Shown here: positions 43,460-53,024 of the stretch, one piece after another
Layout of the letters: each line of letters begins with the position of its first letter
Position numbering within the stretch: the stretch's first letter is position 1
Assembly: GCF_022662375.1 (NCBI RefSeq)
Contig: NZ_JAKNQL010000010.1
Span: 1-64,000, forward strand
DNA: 64,000 nucleotides
DNA from: Pseudomonas sp. CROZ-RG-20F-R04-15
GTDB lineage: Bacteria > Pseudomonadota > Gammaproteobacteria > Pseudomonadales > Pseudomonadaceae
Direction of reading: 5' to 3'
Position numbers and translations under genes: made by a program
Notes under the pieces: generated by a model
Seen by the model: only the letters and a program-made list of their open reading frames with translations
The model's database searches: none
What the model was told of the DNA's origin: nothing

Positions 43460-44989
43460 TCAAGTGGTCAGTGTACGCAGCAGGTTCTTGTAGTCCTCGC
43501 GGATGTCCGCGTCGGATTCCTTAAGTTCGTTGATCTTGCGGCAGGCGTGCAGCACGGTGGTGTGGTCGCGACCGCCAAACACATCGCCGATTTCCGGCAG
43601 GCTGTGGTTGGTCAGTTCCTTGGACAACGCCATGGCCACCTGACGCGGACGCGCTACCGAGCGCGAACGGCGCTTGGACAGCAGGTCCGAGATCTTGATC
43701 TTGTAATACTCGGCGACGGTGCGCTGAATGTTATCCACAGAGACCAGTTTGTCCTGCAACGCCAACAGGTCTTTCAGGGATTCGCGAATCAGCTCGATGG
43801 TGATGTCGCGGCCCATGAAGTGCGAGTGGGCGATCACGCGTTTCAGCGCGCCTTCCAGCTCACGGACGTTGGAGCGAATACGCTGGGCAATGAAGAACGC
43901 GGCATCGTGCGGCAAGTCGACTTTGGCCTGGTCGGCCTTTTTCATCAAGATCGCCACCCGGGTTTCCAGTTCCGGCGGCTCGACAGCCACCGTCAGGCCC
44001 CAGCCGAAGCGGGATTTGAGGCGCTCTTCAAGACCTTCGATTTCTTTCGGGTAGCGGTCACTGGTGAGAATAACCTGCTGGCCACCTTCAAGCAGGGCGT
44101 TGAAGGTGTGGAAAAACTCTTCCTGCGAACGCTCTTTGCGGGCGAAGAACTGAATGTCGTCGATCAGCAAGGCGTCCACCGAACGGTAGAAACGCTTGAA
44201 CTCGTTGATCGCGTTCAGTTGCAGCGCCTTGACCATGTCAGCGACGAAACGCTCGGAATGCAGGTAAACGACCTTGGCATTCGGGTTCTTCTTTAATAGA
44301 TGGTTACCCACCGCGTGCATCAAGTGGGTTTTACCCAGACCAACGCCGCCATAAAGGAACAGAGGGTTGTAGCCGTGCTTTGGGTTATCCGCCACCTGCC
44401 AGGCCGCCGCGCGGGCGAGCTGGTTGGATTTACCTTCGACGAAGTTTTCGAAGGTGAAGGTGCGGTTCAGGTAACTGGTGTGCTTTAGCGCACCTTCGAC
44501 CTGCACGGTGCGCTGTTCAGCGCGGACCGGAGCTTGTTGCGACGCGGCACCGGACATTGGATCGAAACTGTCGCGAGACGGTTCATCGCTGACTTCGGGG
44601 CTTTTCTGCGTCGAACGCTTGGCTGCCGGCGCTGCCGTCTGGATGGGGGCCGGCGTACTCACAGGCGTGGCATTTACCTGAGCCTGCTGGGAAACCTGCG
44701 CGGCTGCAAGCGGCGCATTCGGTGCGGCACGCGGAGCGGAACTGCGTTTGCTGCCTATTAATAAGGAAAGCGCCGGCGCCATGCCGTTGCCATGCTCATC
44801 CAGCAGTTCAAGGACACGACCCAGGTACTTTTCGTTGACCCAGTCCAGCACAAAACGGTTCGGTGCGTAGACGCGCAACTCGTCGCCTTCGGCTTCGACC
44901 TGTAGTGGACGGATCCAGGTGTTGAATTGTTGGGCAGGCAGCTCCTCGCGCAAAAGCTCCACGCACTGCTGCCAAAGTTCCACTGACAC
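43460..44989 (-). CDS. dnaA: chromosomal replication initiator DnaA
   Basis: A 509-residue AAA+ initiator that binds TTATCCACA boxes at the origin and melts DNA. N-terminal domain I (MSVELWQQCVELLREELPAQQFNTWIRPL), a Pro/Ala/Gln-rich linker (about 90-165), Walker A GGVGLGKTHLMHA, Walker B LLIDDIQFFA, and the C-terminal DNA-binding domain RSVARPRQVAMALSKELTNHSLP followed by GDVFGGRDHTTVLHACR are all intact. The linker is longer than in E. coli (467 residues), as usual for Pseudomonas. It is first in the dnaA-dnaN-recF-gyrB operon. DnaA boxes immediately upstream suggest autorepression. Confidence 0.98.
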   Translation of the reverse strand: MSVELWQQCVELLREELPAQQFNTWIRPLQVEAEGDELRVYAPNRFVLDWVNEKYLGRVLELLDEHGNGMAPALSLLIGSKRSSAPRAAPNAPLAAAQVSQQAQVNATPVSTPAPIQTAAPAAKRSTQKSPEVSDEPSRDSFDPMSGAASQQAPVRAEQRTVQVEGALKHTSYLNRTFTFENFVEGKSNQLARAAAWQVADNPKHGYNPLFLYGGVGLGKTHLMHAVGNHLLKKNPNAKVVYLHSERFVADMVKALQLNAINEFKRFYRSVDALLIDDIQFFARKERSQEEFFHTFNALLEGGQQVILTSDRYPKEIEGLEERLKSRFGWGLTVAVEPPELETRVAILMKKADQAKVDLPHDAAFFIAQRIRSNVRELEGALKRVIAHSHFMGRDITIELIRESLKDLLALQDKLVSVDNIQRTVAEYYKIKISDLLSKRRSRSVARPRQVAMALSKELTNHSLPEIGDVFGGRDHTTVLHACRKINELKESDADIREDYKNLLRTLTT

Positions 44990-45555
44990 GGATATCCCCT
45001 AAGTTGAAAGCCGGTGAGGCAAAAACAAGCGGCCATTGTAGCGGCGAGCCGTCCACTTATCCACATGCAGGTTGCCCGGTGACCATGATTTATCAATGCG
45101 TTAAATCGAAAAAAGGCGACCAACGGTGTGTGAATAAGCTCTGTGGATAACCCCCTCTAAGGGCACTGGACAACTAGGGGTCGAACTCGGTGGATAACCT
45201 GCCTGTGGATAACAGGCCATTCCACACACAGGTTATCCGACAGCGCAGCACAGGCTGAACACGGTTTTCCACTGTAGTTGTCATTCTCTGTACATCAGGT
45301 AAACCAAGGCCTGTTGTCACTTATCCACAGAAGAAGGCGTACCTAGCTTTTATAAGCTTTACAGAAAAGCTTTAAATAGTTCCCTTCTTTATTTTTATGT
45401 ATGGCAAGCAGGTGATCAGGCAAAGAACACCTGAAGATCTATTTATAAGGAAACGCTGGTTGGAAATTGACCTGAAGGCTTGCTTTCTCTAGAATCCCCG
45501 GTCTCTTAAAACGGGGGCCATTCCGGCCCGTTGTGGACGAACCAGGTAACACGAC
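44990..45555. other. oriC: dnaA-rpmH replication origin region
   Basis: The 566-bp gap between the divergent dnaA and rpmH carries four perfect DnaA boxes (45057-45065 and 45321-45329 on plus; 45142-45150 and 45204-45212 on minus), near-matches at 45189-45197 and 45233-45241, and an A+T-rich stretch at about 45345-45460 that could be the unwinding element. This layout, and the rpmH-dnaA location, is the canonical Pseudomonas origin. A 47-bp module at 45286-45332 is repeated with the same spacing at 53846-53892. Confidence 0.9.
45467..45495 (+). promoter_or_regulatory. sigma70 promoter of rpmH
   Basis: TTGACC (45467-45472) and TAGAAT (45490-45495) are spaced by 17 bp and lie about 60 bp before the rpmH start. 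It is the best match to consensus in the origin region and should drive rpmH-rnpA-yidD-yidC. Confidence 0.75.
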
Positions 45556-45690
45556 ATGAAACGTACTTTCCAACCAAGCACTATCAAACGCGCCCGTACC
45601 CACGGTTTCCGTGCTCGCATGGCTACCAAGAACGGCCGCGCAGTCCTGTCGCGTCGTCGCGCCAAAGGTCGTGCGCGTCTGGCAGTTTGA
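45556..45690 (+). CDS. rpmH: 50S ribosomal protein L34
   Basis: A 44-residue, very basic protein of the large ribosomal subunit. Translation reads MKRTFQPSTIKRARTHGFRA onward through MATKNGRAVLSRRRAKGRAR, identical in pattern to bacterial L34. Start ATG with a nearby AGGTAA sequence. It lies at the head of the rpmH-rnpA-yidD-yidC operon beside oriC. Confidence 0.98.
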   Translation: MKRTFQPSTIKRARTHGFRARMATKNGRAVLSRRRAKGRARLAV

Positions 45691-45706
45691 TAATCCGGTA
45701 CTGGAG

Positions 45707-46108
45707 GTGAGTCAGGACTTCAGTCGGGAAAAGCGTCTGCTTACCCCCCGGCATTTCAAGGCAGTCTTTGACTCCCCTACCGGCAAGGTTCCGGGGAAAA
45801 ATCTCCTGCTCCTTGCACGCAACAACGATCTTGATCACCCCCGTCTCGGGCTGGTTATCGGGAAAAAGAGCGTAAAGCTCTCCGTTGAGCGCAATCGCCT
45901 CAAACGTTTGATGCGCGAATCGTTCCGTCTGCACCAGGATTCACTGGTCGGCTGGGACATCGTTATCGTCGCGCGCAAAGGTCTGGGCGATGTAGAAAAC
46001 CCCGAATTGATTCAGCATTTCGGCAAGCTCTGGAAGCGTCTGGCACGCAGCAAGCCAGTTCCAGAAGTCAAAACCGAAACTGTAGGGGTAGACAGTCCAG
46101 ATGCGTAA
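45707..46108 (+). CDS. rnpA: ribonuclease P protein component
   Basis: A roughly 133-residue basic protein that assists the RNase P RNA in tRNA 5' maturation. The start is GTG at 45707 (VSQDFSREKRLLTPRHFKAV), where homology begins; GGAG immediately precedes it so the true start could be a few codons away. The RNR motif is present as SVERNRLKRLMRESFR. Its 3' end overlaps yidD by 8 bp. Confidence 0.95.
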   Translation: MSQDFSREKRLLTPRHFKAVFDSPTGKVPGKNLLLLARNNDLDHPRLGLVIGKKSVKLSVERNRLKRLMRESFRLHQDSLVGWDIVIVARKGLGDVENPELIQHFGKLWKRLARSKPVPEVKTETVGVDSPDA

Positions 46109-46346
46109 ACTGGCCCTCGTTCCGATCCAGTTTTATCGCTATGCCATTAGTCCTTTAATGGCCAACCACTGTCGTTTCTACCCCAGTTGTTCCTGCTACG
46201 CGTTAGAAGCCATCGAAAATCATGGCCTTCTGCGCGGTGGCTGGCTGGCCTTTCGTCGTTTAGGTCGCTGTCATCCGTGGAATCCCGGTGGTTATGACCC
46301 GGTTCCACCTATCCCTACCTCCCGTTCTTCTTCGATGGCCGAGTAA
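46101..46346 (+). CDS. yidD: membrane protein insertion efficiency factor
   Basis: An 81-residue protein whose family aids YidC-dependent membrane insertion. The conserved pattern FYRYAISPLMANHCRFYPSCSCYALEAIENHG then GRCHPWNPGGYDPVP carries the cysteines and GG-Y-D-P-V tail of YidD. It overlaps rnpA and is followed by yidC after 2 bp. Confidence 0.95.
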   Translation: MRKLALVPIQFYRYAISPLMANHCRFYPSCSCYALEAIENHGLLRGGWLAFRRLGRCHPWNPGGYDPVPPIPTSRSSSMAE

Positions 46347-46348
46347 TC

Positions 46349-48028
46349 ATGGATATCAAACGCACGATCCTGATCGTCGCCCTGGCAATCGTGGCCTACG
46401 TTATGGTCCTTAAATGGAACCAGGACTATGGTCAGGCTGCCCTGCCGACTCAGAATGTTGCTTCCAGTACGACTACATCCGGTTTGCCGGACACCGCCAC
46501 AGGCAATAATGCTGCCGCCAGTGACGATATTCCGCGCGCCGCAAGCGATACCAGCGCACCTGCCGAAACACCGGTAGCTGCCAGCAAGGATCTGATCCAG
46601 ATCAAAACCGACGTGCTCGATCTTGCAATCGATCCACAAGGTGGCGATGTCGCTCAACTGACCTTGCCTCTGTATCCACGTCGTCAGGATCGTCCTGATG
46701 TTCCGTTCCAGCTGTTCGATAACGGCGGCGAACGTGTTTATCTGGCCCAAAGCGGTCTGATCGGCACCAACGGCCCGGACGCAAATCCGGCCGGTCGTCC
46801 GGTCTACTCCTCGGAGAAGAAGACTTATCAACTGGCTGACGGTCAGGACCAACTGGTCGTAGACCTGAAGTTCAGCAAGGACGGCGTCAATTACATCAAG
46901 CGTTTCACCCTGAAACGCGGCCTGTATGACGTAGCCGTTTCCTACATTGTGGATAACCAGAGCGCTCAGCCCTGGAACGGCGCAATGTTTGCTCAGTTGA
47001 AGCGTGATAACAGCGCTGATCCTTCGTCCACCACTGCTACTGGCACCGCGACCTACCTGGGCGCCGCCCTGTGGACAAGTTCCGAGCCGTACAAGAAAGT
47101 GTCCATGAAGGACATGGACAAGGCACAGCTGAAAGAAACCGTCACCGGTGGTTGGGTAGCCTGGCTGCAACACTACTTTGTGACTGCGTGGATTCCGGCC
47201 AAGGGCGAAAACAACGTCGTCCAGACCCGTAAAGACAGCAAAGGCAACTACATCATCGGTTACACCGGTCCTACATTGACCGCTGCACCGGGTGGCAAAG
47301 TTGAAACCAGCGCTGTGCTGTATGCCGGTCCGAAAAGCCAGGCTGTGCTGAAAGAGTTGTCCCCAGGTCTGGAACTGACCGTCGACTACGGCATTCTGTG
47401 GTTCATTGCCCAGCCAATCTTCTGGCTGCTGCAACACATCCACGCCATTGTCGGTAACTGGGGCTGGTCGATCATTTTCCTGACCATGCTGATCAAGGGG
47501 CTTTTCTTCCCTCTGTCGGCTGCCAGCTACAAATCGATGGCGCGCATGCGTGCCGTTGCACCGAAACTGGCTGCACTGAAAGAACAACATGGCGATGACC
47601 GGCAGAAAATGTCGCAAGCCATGATGGAGCTGTACAAGAAAGAGAAGATCAATCCGCTGGGCGGCTGCTTGCCGATCCTCGTGCAGATGCCGGTTTTCCT
47701 TTCGCTGTACTGGGTTCTGCTGGAAAGCGTGGAAATGCGCCAGGCGCCGTTCATGCTGTGGATCACTGACCTGTCGATCAAGGATCCGTTCTTCATTCTG
47801 CCGATCATCATGGGCGCAACCATGTTCATCCAGCAGCAGCTGAACCCGACTCCGCCGGATCCGATGCAGGCGAAGGTCATGAAAATGATGCCAATCATCT
47901 TCACCTTCTTCTTCCTGTGGTTCCCTGCAGGTCTGGTGCTGTACTGGGTTGTGAACAACTGCCTGTCCATCACCCAACAGTGGTACATCACGCGTAAGAT
48001 CGAACGGGCTACCAAAGCAGCCGCTTGA
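46349..48028 (+). CDS. yidC: membrane protein insertase YidC
   Basis: A 559-residue inner-membrane insertase. An N-terminal anchor is followed by the large periplasmic beta domain (about 80-330), then the conserved C-terminal membrane region with WGWSIIFLTMLIKGLFFPLS, NPLGGCLPILVQMPVFLSLYWVL and FFLWFPAGLVLYWVVNNCLSI. The C-terminus ARK-type basic tail (RKIERATKAAA) contacts ribosomes. It is last in the rpmH-rnpA-yidD operon, ending at a clear terminator. Confidence 0.98.
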   Translation: MDIKRTILIVALAIVAYVMVLKWNQDYGQAALPTQNVASSTTTSGLPDTATGNNAAASDDIPRAASDTSAPAETPVAASKDLIQIKTDVLDLAIDPQGGDVAQLTLPLYPRRQDRPDVPFQLFDNGGERVYLAQSGLIGTNGPDANPAGRPVYSSEKKTYQLADGQDQLVVDLKFSKDGVNYIKRFTLKRGLYDVAVSYIVDNQSAQPWNGAMFAQLKRDNSADPSSTTATGTATYLGAALWTSSEPYKKVSMKDMDKAQLKETVTGGWVAWLQHYFVTAWIPAKGENNVVQTRKDSKGNYIIGYTGPTLTAAPGGKVETSAVLYAGPKSQAVLKELSPGLELTVDYGILWFIAQPIFWLLQHIHAIVGNWGWSIIFLTMLIKGLFFPLSAASYKSMARMRAVAPKLAALKEQHGDDRQKMSQAMMELYKKEKINPLGGCLPILVQMPVFLSLYWVLLESVEMRQAPFMLWITDLSIKDPFFILPIIMGATMFIQQQLNPTPPDPMQAKVMKMMPIIFTFFFLWFPAGLVLYWVVNNCLSITQQWYITRKIERATKAAA

Positions 48029-48050
48029 TTTACACTGTGGATAACCACTC

Positions 48051-48075
48051 AAAACGCCCCCTAGTGGGGCGTTTT
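48051..48075 (+). terminator. terminator after yidC
   Basis: AAAACGCCCC and GGGGCGTTTT pair perfectly around CTAGT. It closes the rpmH-yidC operon before mnmE. Confidence 0.9.
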
Positions 48076-48107
48076 GCTATCTGTCATTTTTGTCTGGATT
48101 CCGGTTA

Positions 48108-49478
48108 ATGAGCGTACCTCGTGAAACCATCGCCGCCGTCGCCACCGCTCAAGGTCGTGGTGGTGTGGGCATCGTCCGTATTTCCGGGCCGTTGGCCAGC
48201 GTGGCGGCAAAAGCCATCAGCGGCCGTGAACTGAAACCACGTTACGCCCATTACGGCCCGTTTTTCAGCGACGACCAGCAGGTGCTGGACGAAGGCCTGG
48301 CGCTGTATTTCCCGGGACCGAACTCGTTCACCGGCGAAGACGTTCTGGAATTGCAGGGCCACGGTGGCCCGATCGTTCTGGATATGTTGCTCAAGCGTTG
48401 CCTGGAATTGGGTTGCCGCTTGGCCCGTCCGGGTGAGTTCAGTGAACGTGCCTTCCTCAACGACAAGCTCGATCTGGCCCAGGCCGAGGCCATCGCCGAT
48501 TTGATCGAAGCCAGTTCCGCACAGGCTGCGCGTAATGCTCTGCGTTCCTTGCAAGGTGCGTTTTCCCAGCGTGTGCATAACCTGACCGAACAACTGATCG
48601 GCCTGCGCATCTACGTCGAAGCCGCCATCGACTTCCCGGAAGAAGAAATCGACTTTCTCGCCGATGGCCACGTGTTGAGCATGCTCGACAAAGTCCGTGA
48701 TGAGTTATCCACAGTACTGCGTGAAGCCGGGCAGGGTGCGTTGTTGCGCGATGGCATGACCGTGGTGATTGCCGGTCGTCCGAATGCTGGCAAGTCCAGC
48801 CTGTTGAATGCGTTAGCCGGTCGCGAAGCGGCGATCGTCACCGAGATAGCCGGCACCACCCGCGATATTCTGCGCGAACATATCCACATCGATGGCATGC
48901 CGCTGCATGTTGTCGATACCGCAGGACTGCGTGACACCGATGATCATGTGGAAAAGATCGGGGTTGAGCGGGCATTGAAGGCTATCGGTGAGGCCGATCG
49001 AGTGTTGTTGGTGGTCGACGCGACCGCCCCGGAAGCGCTGGACCCGTTTGCGTTGTGGCCGGAGTTTCTCGAAACCCGACCTGATCCGGCGAAAGTTACC
49101 CTGATCCGTAACAAAGCCGACCTGACCGGCGAAGCGATTGTCCTGGAAACCAGCGAAGACGGGCACGTGACGATCAGCCTCAGCGCCAAGTCGGCTGGTG
49201 AAGGATTGGATCTTCTACGCGATCATCTCAAGGCGTGCATGGGTTACGAACAAACGTCGGAAAGCAGCTTCAGTGCACGTCGTCGGCATCTGGAAGCCTT
49301 GCGCCATGCCAGCGCTGCGCTGGAACACGGCCGCGCTCAGTTGACCCTGGCTGGCGCTGGCGAGTTACTGGCCGAAGATCTGCGCCAGGCCCAGCATTCT
49401 CTCGGTGAAATCACCGGGGCTTTCAGCTCTGATGATCTGCTCGGAAGAATCTTTTCCAGCTTCTGCATTGGCAAATGA
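48108..49478 (+). CDS. mnmE: tRNA U34 GTPase MnmE
   Basis: A 456-residue GTPase that, with MnmG, adds the cmnm5 group to tRNA wobble uridine. The N-terminal folate-binding domain (MSVPRETIAAVATAQGRGG, start at 48108) is followed by the G domain (GRPNAGKSS; DTAGLRDTDD; NKAD) and the C-terminal CIGK with the catalytic cysteine. The start at 48108 matches family length; an in-frame ATG at 48090 would add six residues. Its usual partner mnmG lies 4.6 kb downstream, beyond an inserted iron-uptake locus. Confidence 0.97.
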   Translation: MSVPRETIAAVATAQGRGGVGIVRISGPLASVAAKAISGRELKPRYAHYGPFFSDDQQVLDEGLALYFPGPNSFTGEDVLELQGHGGPIVLDMLLKRCLELGCRLARPGEFSERAFLNDKLDLAQAEAIADLIEASSAQAARNALRSLQGAFSQRVHNLTEQLIGLRIYVEAAIDFPEEEIDFLADGHVLSMLDKVRDELSTVLREAGQGALLRDGMTVVIAGRPNAGKSSLLNALAGREAAIVTEIAGTTRDILREHIHIDGMPLHVVDTAGLRDTDDHVEKIGVERALKAIGEADRVLLVVDATAPEALDPFALWPEFLETRPDPAKVTLIRNKADLTGEAIVLETSEDGHVTISLSAKSAGEGLDLLRDHLKACMGYEQTSESSFSARRRHLEALRHASAALEHGRAQLTLAGAGELLAEDLRQAQHSLGEITGAFSSDDLLGRIFSSFCIGK

Positions 49479-49517
49479 AAAAAGGGGCTGTGGAGAATTT
49501 ATCCACAGCCCCTTTTT
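49478..49517. terminator. bidirectional terminator between mnmE and the TonB-dependent receptor
   Basis: A long stem: AAAAAAGGGGCTGTGGA from 49478 pairs with TCCACAGCCCCTTTTT (49502-49517). It terminates the convergent mnmE and receptor genes. Its right part includes a perfect DnaA 9-mer (49499-49507). Confidence 0.9.
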
Positions 49518-49521
49518 CGTA

Positions 49522-51957
49522 TTACCAGTTGTAGGAAACAGTACCGAGCAGGGTGCGATCTTCACCCCAGTAGCAACGGCCAGCGTCGTTGCAACCTGAC
49601 ACATATTCCTTGTCGAACAGGTTCTTCGCGTTCAGGTCGACGCTCCAGTGCGTGTCGATCTGATAGCCGATCGCCGCGTCTACCAACGTGACATCGCCGG
49701 CATCGAGCTTTCCGTAGAGAGAAGGCGAGGTGTAGGCGAAGGCACTGTCGAAGTAACGCACACCACCGCCCACGTACAGACCTTTCAAGTCGCCATCGAG
49801 GAAACGGTATTTCGCCCAGACCGAAGCCTGATTACGCGGCACGCCGGTCATTTGATGGCCTTTGACCAATGACGTCGCGGCATCCTTGGTGATTCGGGCG
49901 TCGGTGTAGGTGTAGGCCGCGGTTACGTTGAGGTTCTGCGTCAGGTTGCTGTTGAGCTCCAGTTCCACACCCTTGGAACGGCTTTCGCCCACTTGGCGGT
50001 AGCTCGACGTGGTGGCGTCGAAGTAGGTGTCGTCTTTTTTGCGCAGGTCATACACCGACGCAGTGAAGGCAGTGTCCCAGCCGATCGGTTCGTACTTCAG
50101 GCCCACTTCGTATTGGCTGCTGGTGATTGGGTCGAGTGGCGCGCCCGCATTGGAAATCTGCTGCACCGGCACGAACGAGGTGGAATAGCTGACATACGGC
50201 GTCATGCCGTTGTCGAACTGGTACATCACGCCGCCCTGATAGGTGAATTTCTTATCCTCGGAGCTGATGTCGCTCGACTGGGCCACCTTGTCGCGAAAAT
50301 CACTGTCGACCCAATCCTGACGGCCACCGAGCAGGAACAGCCAGTGGTCATATTTGCTCTGGATCTGTGCATAAACCCCTTTCATCTGTTGTTCAAGCAA
50401 GGTGTTTTGCACCGCAATCGGTGTGGTCGGGGCGCGCAGGTACACCGGGTTATACACATCGATCGGCCCGACGATGCCGGCGTTCCAGTCCTGATTGAAC
50501 GAGGTGCGATCGTAGCTGGCGCCGAACAGCACGGTGTTCTCCAGACCGCCGACCTGGAATTTGCCTTCCAGTTGGTTATCCAGCGAATACACCATCGATC
50601 TGTTGTAGCGATCGTAGGCCGTCATGTTCAGGCGTGTGCCGAAACCGGCATTGTTGAGGTTGCCCGGCCAGGTTTCATGACGGGTAATACGCGACTGCAT
50701 GTAGCGCGAGTTCTGCCGGAACTGCCAATCATCATCGAAGGAGTGGCTGAACTCGTAACCGGTGCTCCAGGTTTCCCGTTCGAAGGTGTTCCAGTCCGGG
50801 TCGCCGAGCATGGTGCCTTTGGATAACTTGCCGTTGGGGTTTGTCAGTAAAGTCCCGGCGGCCGGTAGGCCAAGTTCCATATTGGTGTGATCCTTCTGGT
50901 AGTTGGCCAGCAGGGTCAGCGTGTTGTAATCGTCGAAATTCAGAGTCAGGGAGGGTGCGATGTAGATGCGGTCGTCCGGAACATGATCGGTCTGGGTGTC
51001 GGACTTGCGCCCAAGCATCACTACGCGCCCGAGCACGTTGCCGCTGTCATTGAGCGGGCCGGAGACATCGACGCCGATCTGCCGGCGATTATTCGAGCCA
51101 TAACCCAATTGCACTTCGCCTTGCGGTGCGGCAGTTGGGCGTTTGCTCACCAGATTGACCAGACCGCCCGGTGCGTTTTCTCCATACAGTAGAGAAGACG
51201 GGCCACGGAAAATCTCGACGCGCTCAAGTCCGTAAGGCTCGGTGCTGGTGTCGTAGCGATTGCCCTGTACGCGTAGTCCATCGCGCAACAGACCGTAGCC
51301 GTAATCGGTGGCGTTGAAACCACGAATGTAGAACAGATCCCCGGCAAGGCTATCGCCGGCGGCGAACGGTGGGGCAAAGATCCCCGGCACGTAGCCGAGT
51401 ACCTCGGTGAGTGTCTGAGATTTCTGATCCTTCATGCGCTGGGCGGTTACAACGGATACCGAGCGCGGCGTTTCCGACAACGGCGTACTGGTTTTCGTAC
51501 CAATCCGGCTGTTCTGCGCCTTGTAACCGACGTCGGCGGCGTAATCCAGATTCATCGGATTGGCCAACTGACCGTTGATGTTGGTCGGGGCCAGCTCCAA
51601 TGAATCACCGTTCGGAAGCGCCTGCAGAATGTAACTGCCCGGCGCCTGCGGTACGGATTGCAAACCCGAGCCTTGCAGCAGTTGGGCGAAACCCTGGTCG
51701 ACGGTGAAGTTGCCGTTCAACCCGACGCTGCGCAAGCGGCTGGTCTGTTGCGGCGAGAACGACAGAATCACGTTGGCGGCCGAGGCGAACTGGCTCAGTG
51801 CATTGTCCAGCGGGCCCGCTGCAATCGCATAACGCTGGGTGGTCGATGCAGCGACGGCGTTATGGCTAATCACCAGACAGGATGCGGCGCTGGTCATCAG
51901 TAAGCTGTAGGCAATGCAATGGTAGGAAAAACGCTGACGAAACGTGGGAAGACGCAT
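49522..51957 (-). CDS. TonB-dependent siderophore receptor with signalling domain
   Basis: An 811-residue outer-membrane receptor. A signal peptide (about 1-36) is followed by an STN signalling domain (about 45-100; AAGPLDNALSQFASAANVILS), then the plug (RFG-type motif replaced by LNGNF; YIRGFNATDYGY and GENAPGGLVNLVSKRP), and a beta-barrel ending with CYWGEDRTLLGTVSYNW, with a terminal aromatic residue. The STN domain fits transcriptional regulation via the adjacent FecR and ECF sigma. The barrel end resembles hydroxamate (ferrichrome/ferrioxamine) receptors, but the ligand is not certain. Gene order sigma-FecR-receptor on the same strand is canonical. Confidence 0.93.
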   Translation of the reverse strand: MRLPTFRQRFSYHCIAYSLLMTSAASCLVISHNAVAASTTQRYAIAAGPLDNALSQFASAANVILSFSPQQTSRLRSVGLNGNFTVDQGFAQLLQGSGLQSVPQAPGSYILQALPNGDSLELAPTNINGQLANPMNLDYAADVGYKAQNSRIGTKTSTPLSETPRSVSVVTAQRMKDQKSQTLTEVLGYVPGIFAPPFAAGDSLAGDLFYIRGFNATDYGYGLLRDGLRVQGNRYDTSTEPYGLERVEIFRGPSSLLYGENAPGGLVNLVSKRPTAAPQGEVQLGYGSNNRRQIGVDVSGPLNDSGNVLGRVVMLGRKSDTQTDHVPDDRIYIAPSLTLNFDDYNTLTLLANYQKDHTNMELGLPAAGTLLTNPNGKLSKGTMLGDPDWNTFERETWSTGYEFSHSFDDDWQFRQNSRYMQSRITRHETWPGNLNNAGFGTRLNMTAYDRYNRSMVYSLDNQLEGKFQVGGLENTVLFGASYDRTSFNQDWNAGIVGPIDVYNPVYLRAPTTPIAVQNTLLEQQMKGVYAQIQSKYDHWLFLLGGRQDWVDSDFRDKVAQSSDISSEDKKFTYQGGVMYQFDNGMTPYVSYSTSFVPVQQISNAGAPLDPITSSQYEVGLKYEPIGWDTAFTASVYDLRKKDDTYFDATTSSYRQVGESRSKGVELELNSNLTQNLNVTAAYTYTDARITKDAATSLVKGHQMTGVPRNQASVWAKYRFLDGDLKGLYVGGGVRYFDSAFAYTSPSLYGKLDAGDVTLVDAAIGYQIDTHWSVDLNAKNLFDKEYVSGCNDAGRCYWGEDRTLLGTVSYNW

Positions 51958-52076
51958 GTGTGGATAAGCCCTGAAGGTGGCAAAGAGCCGCGTTTATCGC
52001 GATTACCTGAAGGGCCGGGTCAGGGCAAAAAAAGATAACCCTGTTGTCGATTTATTTTCCCCAGGTGAAATTTCAA

Positions 52077-53024
52077 TCAAGTGTTGTGGCTGATCGAGAT
52101 CCAGTAACGAGTGAAATAGCGCACGTTAATCGGTAGTGACGCCTGAAGGTTGGCCAGGACTGCATCGGTGGAGTTGAGGCGAAATGTCCCGGAGACACGC
52201 AGCTCCCGGGCTCGCGCATCGCAATGTAAAACACCGCTGCGATAGCGGCCCAATTCGTCGATGACATGGCCCAAACGTGCATCAAGCACGATCAACTGGC
52301 CGTTGATCCATGCCACTTCAGAGGACTTGAAGGGATGAATGAAGCCGATGTGCTGACGATCGAAATCCGCGCCTTCGCCTGCCTGCAGAATTCTTGCGGC
52401 CGTTGATGCATCCGCGGGCTGAACACTGACCCGGTCTTCCAGCACTCCAACTCGGGTAGAGCCCGACAGCTGGTGAACGGAGAAACGGGTGCCGAGTGCT
52501 TGAATCCGGCCATCCCGGGTTTCGACGAAAAAGGGCCGTTGATCGCCAAGTTTGCCGGTTTGAATGAGGATTTCACCCGAGCGCAAACGAATCAGTCGAT
52601 GTGCCGCATCGAAAGACACATCAATGGCAGTGTCGGTGTTGAGTTGAATCTGGCTGCCGTCGGCCAACGCGATGTTGCGGCGCTGACCAACCCCGGTCTT
52701 ATAGTCGGCCCAGACATTCCTCAGAGATGGGTGTTGCTGAACATTCCAGCCAACGAACCCCGTCCCCGCTGCGAGCAGCAACAATTTCAGCACCTGGCGG
52801 CGTTGCTGACCGTTATTCAGTGCGCGACGTTTCAGATCCTGCGGCAGGGTGCCGAGGTGGCGCTGCAATTGTTCCATCTGGTTCCACGCCGCCAGATGCG
52901 CAGGGTCGCTATCTATCCACAGCTGCCACGCCTTCTGTTCGGCGAGCGTTGGCGGATCCGCCTGAAACTGCACATACCAGCTGGCAGCCGCTTCGAAGAT
53001 CTGGCGATTGGGGGCGATGGCCAT
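52077..53024 (-). CDS. FecR family anti-sigma/signal-transducing protein
   Basis: A 315-residue inner-membrane regulator (start ATG at 53024, overlapping the sigma stop in ATGA; a start 9 codons upstream is possible). The N-terminal DUF4880 region (AASWYVQFQADPP...AWQLWIDSDPAHLAAWNQMEQL) lies in the cytoplasm, a single membrane segment follows (LKLLLLAAGTGFVGWNV), and the periplasmic FecR domain (RNIALADGSQIQLNTDTAIDV, LRSGEILIQTG) contacts the receptor STN domain. In this type the FecR also works as activator of its sigma once proteolysed. Confidence 0.92.
   Translation of the reverse strand: MAIAPNRQIFEAAASWYVQFQADPPTLAEQKAWQLWIDSDPAHLAAWNQMEQLQRHLGTLPQDLKRRALNNGQQRRQVLKLLLLAAGTGFVGWNVQQHPSLRNVWADYKTGVGQRRNIALADGSQIQLNTDTAIDVSFDAAHRLIRLRSGEILIQTGKLGDQRPFFVETRDGRIQALGTRFSVHQLSGSTRVGVLEDRVSVQPADASTAARILQAGEGADFDRQHIGFIHPFKSSEVAWINGQLIVLDARLGHVIDELGRYRSGVLHCDARARELRVSGTFRLNSTDAVLANLQASLPINVRYFTRYWISISHNT

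Noticed and set aside
46292..48052. 586-codon minus-strand frame opposite yidC
   Set aside because: No homology pattern; antisense of yidC.
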